Positions 25,755 to 32,929 are shown, counted from the stretch's first letter. The stretch is 64,000 nt of DNA from Neotabrizicola shimadae (GCF_019623905.1 NZ_CP069371.1:55228-119227), one strand, 5' to 3'. Notes: generated by a model from the letters alone, not told the origin. A program made the numbers and translations.

Positions 25755-25805
25755 TTGGTCTTTGACGGATGAGGCGGGGAGAGAGTCTTCCCGCACCGTC
25801 GGAGG
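25753..25805 (+). promoter_or_regulatory. Structured leader of the 25.8-kb hypothetical gene (shared leader family, copy 3)
   Basis: GTTTGG (25753-25758), then outer stem GACGG (25764-25768)/CCGTC (25796-25800). The inner hairpin GCGGGGAGA-GAG-TCTTCCCGC (25774-25794) has 9 pairs including one G-U. GGAGG (25801-25805) directly abuts the outer stem, and the ATG is at 25814. Confidence 0.6.
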
Positions 25806-25813
25806 TTTCCCCC

Positions 25814-26332
25814 ATGTTCGATCTGCCCTTGCCGATCCAGCCGACCGCCTACGCGCGGGGCGTCCCGCCGCATTTTTCAACTGGTGATGTCGACCCCAAT
25901 CACCCCTTCGCCCTGACCCTGTCGCGCCGCGCACCGGCCGACCTCATGTTGGGCCGGGCCGCGCCGTTGGTCCTCGCGCGCTTTGCGACGCTGGCCGATG
26001 CCATGCTGGGCGCGATCGACCATGCCGATGGGATGGCCACGGATGTCACGCCCCAGCTTCTGGCGATCCTCGATCGCGACGAGCGCCTTGTGCTGGCCGG
26101 GGCCGCCAGCGACCACGCTGTCGCATGGTGCCACCCGGTGACGAGCGCGGCTGAAGCGCGGGGCGTCGTGACCGAGGCGAGCCAGCTGCGCGCGCAGGCC
26201 GGCCGCGCGACTGCCTGGGGCGAGCCGGATCTGGCGCAACGGCTGCGCCACCGCGCCGATCTTCTGGATGGGCGTCTCGTAGACCCGCTCTGGCGCGCCT
26301 TTGCCGCCCGGGCGCTGCAAGTCGCTGCCTGA
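25814..26332 (+). CDS. Conserved plasmid protein of unknown function
   Basis: A 172-residue protein, mostly alpha-helical by composition, beginning MFDLPLPIQPTAYARGVPP and containing long alanine/leucine-rich helices and a VVTEASQLRAQAGRATAWGEPDLAQRLRHRADLLD-like repeatless segment. No catalytic motif is visible. GGAGG stands 8 nt before the ATG within a structured leader. I recognise it only as a gene that accompanies DUF932/radC/DUF6878 clusters on alphaproteobacterial plasmids. Confidence 0.7.
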   Translation: MFDLPLPIQPTAYARGVPPHFSTGDVDPNHPFALTLSRRAPADLMLGRAAPLVLARFATLADAMLGAIDHADGMATDVTPQLLAILDRDERLVLAGAASDHAVAWCHPVTSAAEARGVVTEASQLRAQAGRATAWGEPDLAQRLRHRADLLDGRLVDPLWRAFAARALQVAA

Positions 26333-26362
26333 GGCCCGAGAGGCAGAGAAGGGCAGGGGGAA

Positions 26363-26426
26363 TTTGGAGTTCGTCCGGGGGAGAGAGATCGCCTCGGCCT
26401 GCTCCGATCTCTTCCCCTTACCGGAG
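26363..26426 (+). promoter_or_regulatory. Structured leader of the DUF6878 gene (shared leader family, copy 4, covarying stem)
   Basis: TTTGG (26363-26367) precedes outer stem TCCGG (26374-26378)/CCGGA (26421-26425). The inner hairpin pairs the GGGAGAGAGATCG region (26379-26391) with CGATCTCTTCCC (26405-26416). The Shine-Dalgarno GGAG lies inside the 3' arm. The outer stem differs in sequence from copies 1-3 but still pairs. Confidence 0.6.
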
Positions 26427-26433
26427 ACACACG

Positions 26434-26925
26434 ATGAACCTGACTGAACCCACCCTCGCGCCGCCGATGGCCCCCCCGACCGTCGACATGGCGCAGATCT
26501 TCGCGGCGCATGCCGAACGTGCTGCCCGCATTGAAGCGCTGCGCCCCGGCAACAAGGATCGCCTGTTTGACGGTCTCATGGCCGCCGGCATCACCCATGT
26601 CACCGTGACCTTCGATGGTGCCGGTGACAGCGGCCAGATCGAAAGCATCGGCGCATGGTCGGGCGAGACCGCGGTCGAGTTCCCCGCGACCGAGATCGAG
26701 TGTGCCGCGCTGACCTGGGACGACCCCGAGGTCGAGATGCGGCAGCTCTCGCTCGAAGATGTCGTGGAGCAGCTGGCCTACGACTTCCTCTCCGACACCC
26801 ATGGCGGTTGGGAAAACAACGACGGCGCTTGGGGCGAGTTCTGTTTCGACGCCGCGGCCCGCTGCATCCACCTCGAGTTCAACGAGCGCTTCACCTCGTC
26901 CGAACTCCACACACATGATTTCTAA
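26434..26925 (+). CDS. DUF6878-type conserved plasmid protein
   Basis: Protein of 163 residues. The C-terminal half has the recognisable pattern VVEQLAYDFLSDTHGGWENNDGAWGEFCFD, then IHLEFNERFTSSE. An N-terminal helix precedes a strand (ITHVTVTFDGAGDSGQIES). The family is found on plasmids and in integrative elements; its function is unknown. It is followed 10 bp later by the start of the DUF6915 gene, so the two were probably cotranscribed before the IS110 insertion. Confidence 0.75.
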   Translation: MNLTEPTLAPPMAPPTVDMAQIFAAHAERAARIEALRPGNKDRLFDGLMAAGITHVTVTFDGAGDSGQIESIGAWSGETAVEFPATEIECAALTWDDPEVEMRQLSLEDVVEQLAYDFLSDTHGGWENNDGAWGEFCFDAAARCIHLEFNERFTSSELHTHDF

Positions 26926-26948
26926 GGGGGCGGCGATGGCACATCCCT

Positions 26949-28067
26949 TGTCTATTGGGAAACTGCCATAATCGGGGTGGCTGGCGAGACCCCGACACAT
27001 CCCTGGGCAAACAATCCCGAGTGATAGCATGGGGCTCGCCAGCTGACCGTTGCTCAACCTGAACAGTTGCCTGGGAGGACTCCCCAAGGTGTCGATCCCG
27101 CAGAACAAGGATAGGTGCCGGAATGGCCTCTCACGAATTCATTGGCGTCGATGTCGCCATGGACTGGATCGACGTCTGTTATCTGTCCAACGGTCGCCAT
27201 GAGCGGATAAAGTCGACAAAACAATCGCTTGCAAAGTTCGCCAAGGCAGCGAACGACGCAGTTGTCGTGTTGGAAGCCTCAGGTGGTTATGAGCGGCCAT
27301 TGATCGAAGCCCTGATCAAAGCCGAGGCCCGTTTCATACGTGTGAACCCGCGGCAGGCGCGCGAATTTGCGAGGGCGACGGGAAAGCTGGCAAAGACCGA
27401 CAAGGTTGATGCGGCGATCCTTGCCCGAATGGGGAAAGCGTTGGATCTCGTTCCTTCCCCCATCCCGGATCCTGACCGGGTGCGCCTGGCTGACCTCGTG
27501 GCGCGACGAGAGGATTTGGTCGCTGCGATCCAGGCCGAGAGAAACCGCCTTGGGACAAGCCGGGACGGATGGGTCAGGCGGGAAATTCAGCGTCTTGTTG
27601 CGAGTCTTGAAGATCATCTCGATGCAGTTGAGAAGGAGATCGCTCGCCACATCGCGGCTTCCGGGTCTCTTCTCGAACAAGCACGTCGACTTCGTACAGC
27701 GCCCGGGATCGGACCGGCACTGGTCGCCGTGATACTTGCCCGATTGCCCGAGCTCGGAAGACTAAAGGCCAAGCAGATTGCTGCGCTTGCTGGACTTGCG
27801 CCGCAGGCTTGTGACTCAGGTTTATCCAGAGGCAAGAGACGAGTCTGGGGTGGCCGAGCTGACATCAGGCGAGCCCTTTACCTCGCGGGGTTTGTAGCCA
27901 GCCGGTTCGACCCGACGTTGGCGGCGTTTCGAGCCAGACTTCAGGATTCTGGAAAGCCTCCGAAACTTGCGATTACAGCATGCGCCCGCAAGCTGCTCAC
28001 GATCATCAACGCGATGGCGCGAGACGCCACGGACTACGCTTCTGCAGTCTCCTGAAAGACAGTTGCT
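26949..28067 (+). mobile_element. IS110-family insertion element, about 1.12 kb
   Basis: The element is bounded by comparison with the uninterrupted DUF6915 reading frame: the left junction follows CATCCCT and the right junction precedes ATCACCACGCC. A single T can belong to either side, so the ends are known to within one base. There is no long terminal inverted repeat and no target duplication, as expected for IS110. It carries one transposase gene and a 174-bp left non-coding end, typical of the group in which a guide RNA can be encoded. Confidence 0.88.
27123..28055 (+). CDS. IS110-family DEDD transposase
   Basis: Protein of 310 residues. The N-terminal RuvC-like domain has GVDVAMDWIDVCYL (first Asp), VVLEASGGYERPLIEAL (Glu), and KTDKVDAAILARMG (two Asp), the DEDD set. 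The C-terminal transposase-20 domain contains LRTAPGIGPALVAVILARLPELG, then QIAALAGLAPQACDSG and GRADIRRALYLAGFVA. IS110 enzymes recombine through a guide (bridge) RNA encoded in the element's non-coding end. The gene appears intact. Confidence 0.93.
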   Translation: MASHEFIGVDVAMDWIDVCYLSNGRHERIKSTKQSLAKFAKAANDAVVVLEASGGYERPLIEALIKAEARFIRVNPRQAREFARATGKLAKTDKVDAAILARMGKALDLVPSPIPDPDRVRLADLVARREDLVAAIQAERNRLGTSRDGWVRREIQRLVASLEDHLDAVEKEIARHIAASGSLLEQARRLRTAPGIGPALVAVILARLPELGRLKAKQIAALAGLAPQACDSGLSRGKRRVWGGRADIRRALYLAGFVASRFDPTLAAFRARLQDSGKPPKLAITACARKLLTIINAMARDATDYASAVS

Positions 28068-28433
28068 ATCACCACGCCCTCTCTTCGGTGAAGAAATGGG
28101 GCGGCACGGTCGACTGCTACATGGCCGTGCATGCTTGGTTCGACCAGAGCAAGGAGATCACTGCGGACTTTCGGCACCGGGCCTTGCGCCACCATGCCGA
28201 GGGCATCTTCATGGCCGAGACCATCTTCGGGCCGACCCTCACGCTGTCGACTGGACGCGTCATCCCGACCCGCTGGGTCGGCGAACAGCATGTGAAGGAA
28301 GATCTCGGCTTCATCCCGAGTTTCGCCGACTGGGTGAAGGCCATCCGACCCGAGCCATGGATGGGCCGGGCCGAGCGGATCGAGGCACTGGTCGATCCGC
28401 ATCTCGCATCGCCCGTGGTCGAGGTCATCTGAG

Positions 28434-28631
28434 ATGACTGACCCGGCCTATCAGCGCCTCGGCCTGCTCGTGACGGCTTCGCCCTACACCGTCCTGCGCG
28501 CGGCGGCCCGGGCGCTTCACAGCGACACGCGCGCCGTTCGCGGCTTCCGGGCAGCGCGCAAGCGCTTCTACCGGCAGATGCTCTGCGCGCATGCCACGCG
28601 ACAGGCGGCGGGCGACCAGCCAACTGCCTGA
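28434..28631 (+). CDS. Small basic conserved plasmid protein
   Basis: A 65-residue protein starting MTDPAYQRLGLLVTASPYTVLRAA, arginine- and alanine-rich. Its ATG is one base after the DUF6915 stop (TGAGATG), which indicates translational coupling with that gene. No domain is recognised. Because the upstream gene is now split by IS110, expression of this gene may also be affected. Confidence 0.6.
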   Translation: MTDPAYQRLGLLVTASPYTVLRAAARALHSDTRAVRGFRAARKRFYRQMLCAHATRQAAGDQPTA

Positions 28632-28663
28632 TCGCTGCCAGCCAACCTTTCACTCCATCCAAT

Positions 28664-28683
28664 GCCCGGCCTTTCGGCCGGGC
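28664..28683 (+). terminator. Perfect hairpin before the 28.7-kb gene
   Basis: GCCCGGCC-TTTC-GGCCGGGC is a perfect 8-bp stem followed by TCTCCCCTTTC. AGGAGG for the next gene lies about 10 bp later. It may terminate the upstream operon or form part of the next leader. Confidence 0.5.
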
Positions 28684-28705
28684 TCTCCCCTTTCAGGAGG
28701 TCCCC

Positions 28706-29125
28706 ATGGCGGATTACTTCACCCATTTCTCGTGCCTGCTCGATGTCGGCACCCCCGACAAGGCTGCCCGCGCGCTCGCCCTCTTCCGGAGCTTGCGCGA
28801 AGCCGATCAGGACGCCAATGACCCGGAGGTCACGGGCTTTGATCTCGTGCTCCAGGACGCGCCCGAGGGCAGCGCCATCTGGATCCATGACGACGACCAC
28901 GGCGATGTCGAAGCCGTCATCCGCTTCGTGTTGCGCCTTGCGGAAGAGATCGACCTCATCGGCCTCTGGGGCTTCCAGTATGCCCTCACCTGCTCCCGAC
29001 CGCGCCTCGACGCCTTCGGCGGCGGCGCGCATGTCATCGATCTCGGCGCACGCAAGTCCATCGGCTGGACCAGCAGCCAGGAATGGCTGGCCGCCGCGCT
29101 GAACGGGGAGGACGAACATGCCTGA
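28706..29125 (+). CDS. Conserved plasmid protein of unknown function
   Basis: A 139-residue acidic protein. Visible features are MADYFTHFSCLLDVGT.DKAARAL at the N-terminus, IWIHDDDHGDVEAVIRFVLRLAEEI in the middle and GFQYALTCSRPRLDAFGGGAHVIDL. No catalytic residues are recognised. AGGAGG precedes the ATG. It overlaps the next gene by 8 nt. Orthologues appear in the same plasmid backbone clusters. Confidence 0.7.
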   Translation: MADYFTHFSCLLDVGTPDKAARALALFRSLREADQDANDPEVTGFDLVLQDAPEGSAIWIHDDDHGDVEAVIRFVLRLAEEIDLIGLWGFQYALTCSRPRLDAFGGGAHVIDLGARKSIGWTSSQEWLAAALNGEDEHA

Positions 29126-29762
29126 GATCATCTGCACCACCGTCTACCAATTTCCCGAACTCTCGGATGCCGCAAAGGAAAAGGCGCGCAGCTGGTATCG
29201 CGAACTCGGACCCCACGATGACTGGTGGGACGCGGTCTATGAGGATTTCGAGCGGGTCTGCGAAATCCTCGGCGTCCGGCTCAAGACCACGCCCGTCCGC
29301 CTGATGGGCGGCGGGACGCGGGCCAAGCCCTGCATCTGGTTCTCCGGCTTTTGCAGCCAGGGCGACGGAGCGTCGTTCGAAGGGTATCTCAGCCACGCCA
29401 AGGGCGCGGCCGCGCGCATCCGGGACTACGCCCCGAGCGACGCGACGCTGCACGGCATCGCCGACCGGCTGCAGGCCATCCAGCGCCGGAACTTCTACCA
29501 GCTCGCCGCCGAGGTCAGCCACCGCGGCCGCTACTACCACGAATACACCATGTTGATCGACGTCACGCGGGACAGCCCGACCTGGCAGCCGCCGACCGAA
29601 GACGCCGAGGAGATCGTGACCGAGGCGCTGCGTGATCTGGCCCGCTGGCTCTACCGCCAGCTTCAGGCTGAATACGACCATCTCACTTCAGACGAGGCCA
29701 TCGAGGAGGGGATCATCGTGAACGAGTACACCTTCACCGAAGGAGGTCGCCGCTTCGGGTGA
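29118..29762 (+). CDS. Conserved plasmid/phage protein of unknown function
   Basis: A 214-residue protein. It begins MPEIICTTVYQFPELSDAAKEKARSWYRE, and contains WWDAVYEDFERVCEILGV, IWFSGFCSQGDGASFEGYLS and HRGRYYHEYTMLIDV. This combination is seen in proteins of phages and plasmids that databases have called antitoxin-like without experimental support. It overlaps the previous gene by 8 nt, so the two are translationally coupled. Function unknown. Confidence 0.7.
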   Translation: MPEIICTTVYQFPELSDAAKEKARSWYRELGPHDDWWDAVYEDFERVCEILGVRLKTTPVRLMGGGTRAKPCIWFSGFCSQGDGASFEGYLSHAKGAAARIRDYAPSDATLHGIADRLQAIQRRNFYQLAAEVSHRGRYYHEYTMLIDVTRDSPTWQPPTEDAEEIVTEALRDLARWLYRQLQAEYDHLTSDEAIEEGIIVNEYTFTEGGRRFG

Positions 29763-29780
29763 GACCGCACGGTTGAAAAC

Positions 29781-29808
29781 TGTCAGAAACCTGCGCATTT
29801 TTCTGACA
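29781..29808. promoter_or_regulatory. Inverted repeat upstream of the DUF6088 gene, likely operator
   Basis: TGTCAGAAA (29781-29789) and TTTCTGACA (29800-29808) are perfect 9-bp inverted repeats with a 10-bp spacer. The right arm ends one base before the AAGGAG ribosome site of the DUF6088 gene. Position fits an antitoxin autoregulatory site. Confidence 0.5.
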
Positions 29809-29819
29809 AAGGAGCGATC

Positions 29820-30413
29820 ATGGAGCGCATGGCCGAGAGCATTATGAAGGTCGCGATGACGTTGCCGGAGGGGGTATCCTTGGCAGCGAAGGGCCTCTTG
29901 CACCTAGGCTCGCGCGCGGCGGTCGATCAGACGCTGTCGCGTCTGGCCACGCGCGGCGAGTTGATCCGGGCGGGACGCGGCATCTACATGCGCCCCGTTC
30001 AAACGCGCTTTGGTCCGCGCAGCCCCTCGACCGAACAAGCGATTGAGGCGCTCGCTGTGCAGCGGGGCGAGGCGATCGTGCCGAGCGGTGCTGCTGCGGC
30101 AAACGCTCTGGGCCTGATCACGCAGGTGCCGGTCAAGTCGGTTTACCTCACCTCCGGGCGAAGCCGTGTGCTGAACCTTGGCCGGCAAGCGGTCGAACTG
30201 CTTTATGCGCCGCGCTGGCAGTTGGCCCTTGGCAACAAGACCTCCGGCCAGGTTGTTCGGGCTCTTGCCTGGCTCGGGCCGGATGAGGCTCCCAAGGCCC
30301 TGCAAATCCTGCGATCCAAGCTCGCGGACACGGCAAAGACAGAACTGGTGTCTGCTGCGCCGCAGTTCCCGACTTGGCTGGCACGATTGGTTGGAGAGAT
30401 AGTCCATGGCTGA
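29820..30413 (+). CDS. DUF6088-family protein (AbiEi-like antitoxin)
   Basis: Protein of 197 residues. The N-terminal winged helix (LGSRAAVDQTLSRLATRGELIRAGRGIYMRPV) is followed by the segment TEQAIEALAVQRGEAIVPSGAAAANALGLITQVPVKSVYLTSGRSR typical of DUF6088. Members act as the transcriptional-repressor antitoxin partner of AbiEii-like nucleotidyltransferase toxins, usually encoded immediately downstream with overlap. Here an overlapping downstream frame starts MAEASVRFSAL at 30406 but does not continue into a nucleotidyltransferase, so the partner seems lost. Confidence 0.8.
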   Translation: MERMAESIMKVAMTLPEGVSLAAKGLLHLGSRAAVDQTLSRLATRGELIRAGRGIYMRPVQTRFGPRSPSTEQAIEALAVQRGEAIVPSGAAAANALGLITQVPVKSVYLTSGRSRVLNLGRQAVELLYAPRWQLALGNKTSGQVVRALAWLGPDEAPKALQILRSKLADTAKTELVSAAPQFPTWLARLVGEIVHG

Positions 30414-30529
30414 GGCGTCAGTGCGCTTCAGCGCTTTGTCTGGTCCCCATTCCGAGGCGGGAGGCAAATTCAAGACAGTCAACCCAGGGGGCCAATGCTC
30501 ACCCGCCTCGCGACGGCGCGGTGCACGAT
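30406..30529 (+). pseudogene. Truncated start of a DUF6088 partner gene
   Basis: An ATG overlapping the DUF6088 stop by 8 nt opens a frame beginning MAEASVRFSALSG. The MAE..xxLSA opening resembles the first residues of AbiEii-like partners, but the sequence loses similarity after about 12 codons and runs into the convergent abiEii gene. Interpretation as a truncated toxin gene is inference from position and the short N-terminal match. Confidence 0.35.
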
Positions 30530-31447
30530 TCAGCCCAGAAGCTTCAGCAGGGCGTCGCGCTGCGCGGTGTGCTTTACGGGGTTGTCGCGCTTCAGCTTGC
30601 GCAGGTTGAGGAGTTTCCACTGCACGGCTGGCAGGTGAGCCGCCTGCGACCGGTCGATGGCCGCAAAGTCCGGCTCACCGTCTTGAAGTGTCAGGAGGAA
30701 CTGCCTCGCCTTGGTATCGAGCCGCGATTGCACATCGGTGATTAATCTCAGGCGCGTCGCCAGAAGCGTATCGAGGGGGACAGGGGTTCTGGTCATGCCC
30801 TCGAATTCCCGCGCATAGGGTTGCCCGAGATCGATCAGGTTCGGATCGAGCAACTCATGCGCCGGGCGCGGCGAACTTGCGACATAGATCAGGAAGGTCT
30901 GGAAGAGCTCCTGCGTCAGGCCCTCGTGTTCGTAGAGTAGGGTGACGTCGTAGAGGTCGCGAGGATGCTGCCGGTCCAGGGCGGCGTGCAGCTTGCCAGC
31001 GAACAGGTCTTCGAACGAGACGATCTGCATTTCAGCATAGCCATAGGCATCCTCGACAGCGGCCGAGACGGTCCGGATTTCCGGGTCGTGGACGACGCCA
31101 CGGGTGACGGGCGAGGTTTCGATCTTGATCTCGGCATTGCCGAGGCGCGCCAGCAGCCGCGTGGCCCCGCCACCGCCCCCTTGGATGCGTTGAGATTTCG
31201 CGCCGCGGATACCGGTTTCGATGGCAGCCGCGATGCGATCCATCGTGGCATTGATCTCGTCCAGGCTCTCGGCGCGTTCTTTGATTGGGAGGTAGGTCAG
31301 GTCGATATCGACCGACAACCGCGGCAAGTCCCGGTAAAAGAGGTTGATCGCCGTCCCACCCTTGAGCGCGAAGACGCTTTCGCCCGCGACATGAGGCAGG
31401 ACGCGCACCAGGAGCGCGACTTGGGCTTCATAGGTCTCACGCGCCAC
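30530..31447 (-). CDS. AbiEii-type nucleotidyltransferase toxin
   Basis: Protein of 305 residues. The nucleotidyltransferase motif is GGTAINLFYRDLPRLSVDIDL with the GG and DxD elements at about 30-50, followed by SFEDLFAGKLHAALDRQHPRDLYDV, the AbiEii signature. Toxins of this family add nucleotides to tRNA and cause reversible growth arrest or abortive infection. It overlaps the upstream abiEi gene by 11 nt. It is on the opposite strand to the DUF6088 gene, so the two are separate toxin-antitoxin loci placed tail to tail. Confidence 0.88.
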   Translation of the reverse strand: MARETYEAQVALLVRVLPHVAGESVFALKGGTAINLFYRDLPRLSVDIDLTYLPIKERAESLDEINATMDRIAAAIETGIRGAKSQRIQGGGGGATRLLARLGNAEIKIETSPVTRGVVHDPEIRTVSAAVEDAYGYAEMQIVSFEDLFAGKLHAALDRQHPRDLYDVTLLYEHEGLTQELFQTFLIYVASSPRPAHELLDPNLIDLGQPYAREFEGMTRTPVPLDTLLATRLRLITDVQSRLDTKARQFLLTLQDGEPDFAAIDRSQAAHLPAVQWKLLNLRKLKRDNPVKHTAQRDALLKLLG

Positions 31448-32258
31448 TGTCGGCCTCCGGTTTCACGAAATCTTCCGGCACCATGATCCGGTAGCGCGGG
31501 TGGATCTTGCCGCCTTGAACCAAGGCTCTGTCGCCGCTGCCGAGGTCGAAGGCCTGCGGGTCGATCCGTTTGCGCCAGGGATGATCGTGGCGCTCAGCGA
31601 AAACGAAGAACAAGCGCCTGACCTTGATCTTGCGGCAGGCCTGCAGGAGATCGGAAAGCAGTTTCGGGCGCAGGGTCGTCAGGCTCTCGAAAACCATGTC
31701 AAGCGTGTGGAAGCTTTCATGGTCGGGCAACTCGTCCATGGCCTCAAGGATCGCGCGTTCCGGCGTCGACATCGTGAGACCCCAGTCCCATGGTTGGCCA
31801 GTCGTTTTGCCCTCGATCAAGCCCAGTTTCGGGTCGGCAAACAAGGATCGGGGGCGGGTTCTGATCTCGGCATCCATCGGCAGTTTCACCAGCCAGTTCG
31901 GGATACTGTCCCCATAGACCCAGACCGGAGAGCTTTCGCCGAGGCGCAGGTAATGGGCATGCCCCTGTTCGCCGAGCGCCGTGGTGGCGCCGACATGCAG
32001 GTCATGACCCATGATGTGCTGCGTGGAAAGGATGCAGGTCTTCCAGTCGATGCTGTTCGATGTCGGCGTGGCTGCGGTGCTGGGGAGCGGACGGCGGAAG
32101 ACGCCTCGGGTGATGCGGTGCAGCCAGCCGCGCTTCACATAGTCACGGAAGCTCTCATAGGCGATGCCTTGGGAGACGAGCCATGCGGCATCGACCAGAT
32201 ACCCGGCGGGCACGGCATCGAGCAGCTTCTTCAGATTCTGTGACCTTGCGGCGTCCAT
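31437..32258 (-). CDS. AbiEi-type antitoxin/transcriptional repressor
   Basis: Protein of 273 residues. The N-terminal winged helix contains VDAAWLVSQGIAYESFRDYVKRGWLHRITRGVFRRP. The AbiEi domain includes MGHDLHVGATTALGEQGHAHYLRLGESSPVWVYGDSIP and STPERAILEAMDELPDHESFH. AbiEi binds its own promoter and opposes AbiEii. A pair of AGATATCT sites lies 28-45 bp upstream of the start. It is the first gene of the bicistronic operon. Confidence 0.87.
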   Translation of the reverse strand: MDAARSQNLKKLLDAVPAGYLVDAAWLVSQGIAYESFRDYVKRGWLHRITRGVFRRPLPSTAATPTSNSIDWKTCILSTQHIMGHDLHVGATTALGEQGHAHYLRLGESSPVWVYGDSIPNWLVKLPMDAEIRTRPRSLFADPKLGLIEGKTTGQPWDWGLTMSTPERAILEAMDELPDHESFHTLDMVFESLTTLRPKLLSDLLQACRKIKVRRLFFVFAERHDHPWRKRIDPQAFDLGSGDRALVQGGKIHPRYRIMVPEDFVKPEADSGA

Positions 32259-32285
32259 GATACCTAAAGTGACAGATTTTCAAAG

Positions 32286-32303
32286 AGATATCTACAGATA
32301 TCT
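32286..32303. promoter_or_regulatory. Paired AGATATCT sites upstream of abiEi, likely operator
   Basis: Two copies of the self-complementary octamer AGATATCT lie at 32286-32293 and 32296-32303, 10 bp apart, so they face the same side of the helix. They lie in the putative promoter region of abiEi, consistent with autorepression. Confidence 0.5.
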
Positions 32304-32309
32304 TTGATC

Positions 32310-32632
32310 AGGATGCCTTTCCAGCGTTATGGACGCTCCAATATCACCATTTCCAAAGAACCGAGGGGTTAGCCCCAAGTGGAGGAAGATCTGAAGACGC
32401 TGGGTCGAGAGACGACTACGACTTGCGGTGGATGCCGAAGGTCGCAGCGGTTTACCTCCCGGCGTGCCGTCGGGACCAACCCTTGGTCCTTCGGACAGGA
32501 GTCTGACCGAGGCTGATGTCCCGAAGGGCCAGTCTGCCAACCTATAGGTTGGCAACGACGCTCGGTTTGCCAAGCCACGGTATGGCAGAAGCTCAGGAAG
32601 GCCGGAACCAGCAGAGCCAGCCGGTGCCGTGC
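32310..32632. other. Spacer with a 20-bp perfect palindrome
   Basis: About 320 bp without a convincing gene. TGCCAACCTATAGGTTGGCA (32535-32554) is a perfect palindrome, and a related imperfect dyad (GCCAAGCC..GGTATGGC) follows about 15 bp later. It could be a REP-type element, a protein-binding site or the relic of a mobile-element end. Confidence 0.4.
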
Positions 32633-32929
32633 TCACCTGTTCCCGTCGATCCACTTCGACATCAGCCCCTTGTCGCGGAAGCATTCCTCCGGGACGGCGC
32701 GCCGTTTGATCCGGGCGAGTTTCTCTGCGAAGGCCACCTGCTTGGACGTGGGCAGTCGGTCCATTTCGGAGACCGGCTTCAGCTGGGACTGCGCCTCGAT
32801 CCAGGCGCTCAAGGACCGGCGGTCCTGCTGAACCTCCCAGGGCAGGAGGGTCTGGTTGCGCAGGGCGAGGGACCGCGCATAGGCGATCTGCTTGGGCGTT
32901 GCGGGCAAGGCGTATGTGGTGCTGTCCAT
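32633..32929 (-). CDS. Small protein built of two tandem repeats
   Basis: A 98-residue protein composed of two similar units of about 40 residues: ATPKQIAYARSLALRNQ..LPWEV..DRRSLSAWIE (about 10-45) and PTSKQVAFAEKLARIKRRAVPEECFRDKGLMSKWID (about 60-95). The K-Q-x-x-(Y/F)-A-x-x-L-A pattern resembles a short helical motif seen in other plasmid proteins. GGGAG lies 8 nt before the ATG. Function unknown. Confidence 0.65.
   Translation of the reverse strand: MDSTTYALPATPKQIAYARSLALRNQTLLPWEVQQDRRSLSAWIEAQSQLKPVSEMDRLPTSKQVAFAEKLARIKRRAVPEECFRDKGLMSKWIDGNR

Larger units (their letters stand above)
26936..28432 (+). pseudogene. DUF6915-type gene interrupted by an IS110-family element
   Basis: The first four codons (ATG GCA CAT CCC) lie at 26936-26947. 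The rest resumes at about 28067 as YHHALSSVKKWGGT and runs to TGA 28430-28432. Joined, they give about 126 residues starting MAHPYHHALSSVKKWGG and including AVHAWFDQSKEITADFRHRALRHHAEGIF and IPTRWVGEQHVKEDLG.IPSFADW, the DUF6915 pattern. The family is of unknown function. The downstream part has its own frame but lacks the native start, so the protein is probably not made. The rest of the gene shows no further damage, so the insertion is recent. Confidence 0.85.

Noticed and set aside
26949..27122. Terminal inverted repeats for the IS110 element
   Set aside because: Comparing both ends gives no convincing inverted repeat, which is normal for IS110; the element was bounded from the interrupted reading frame instead.
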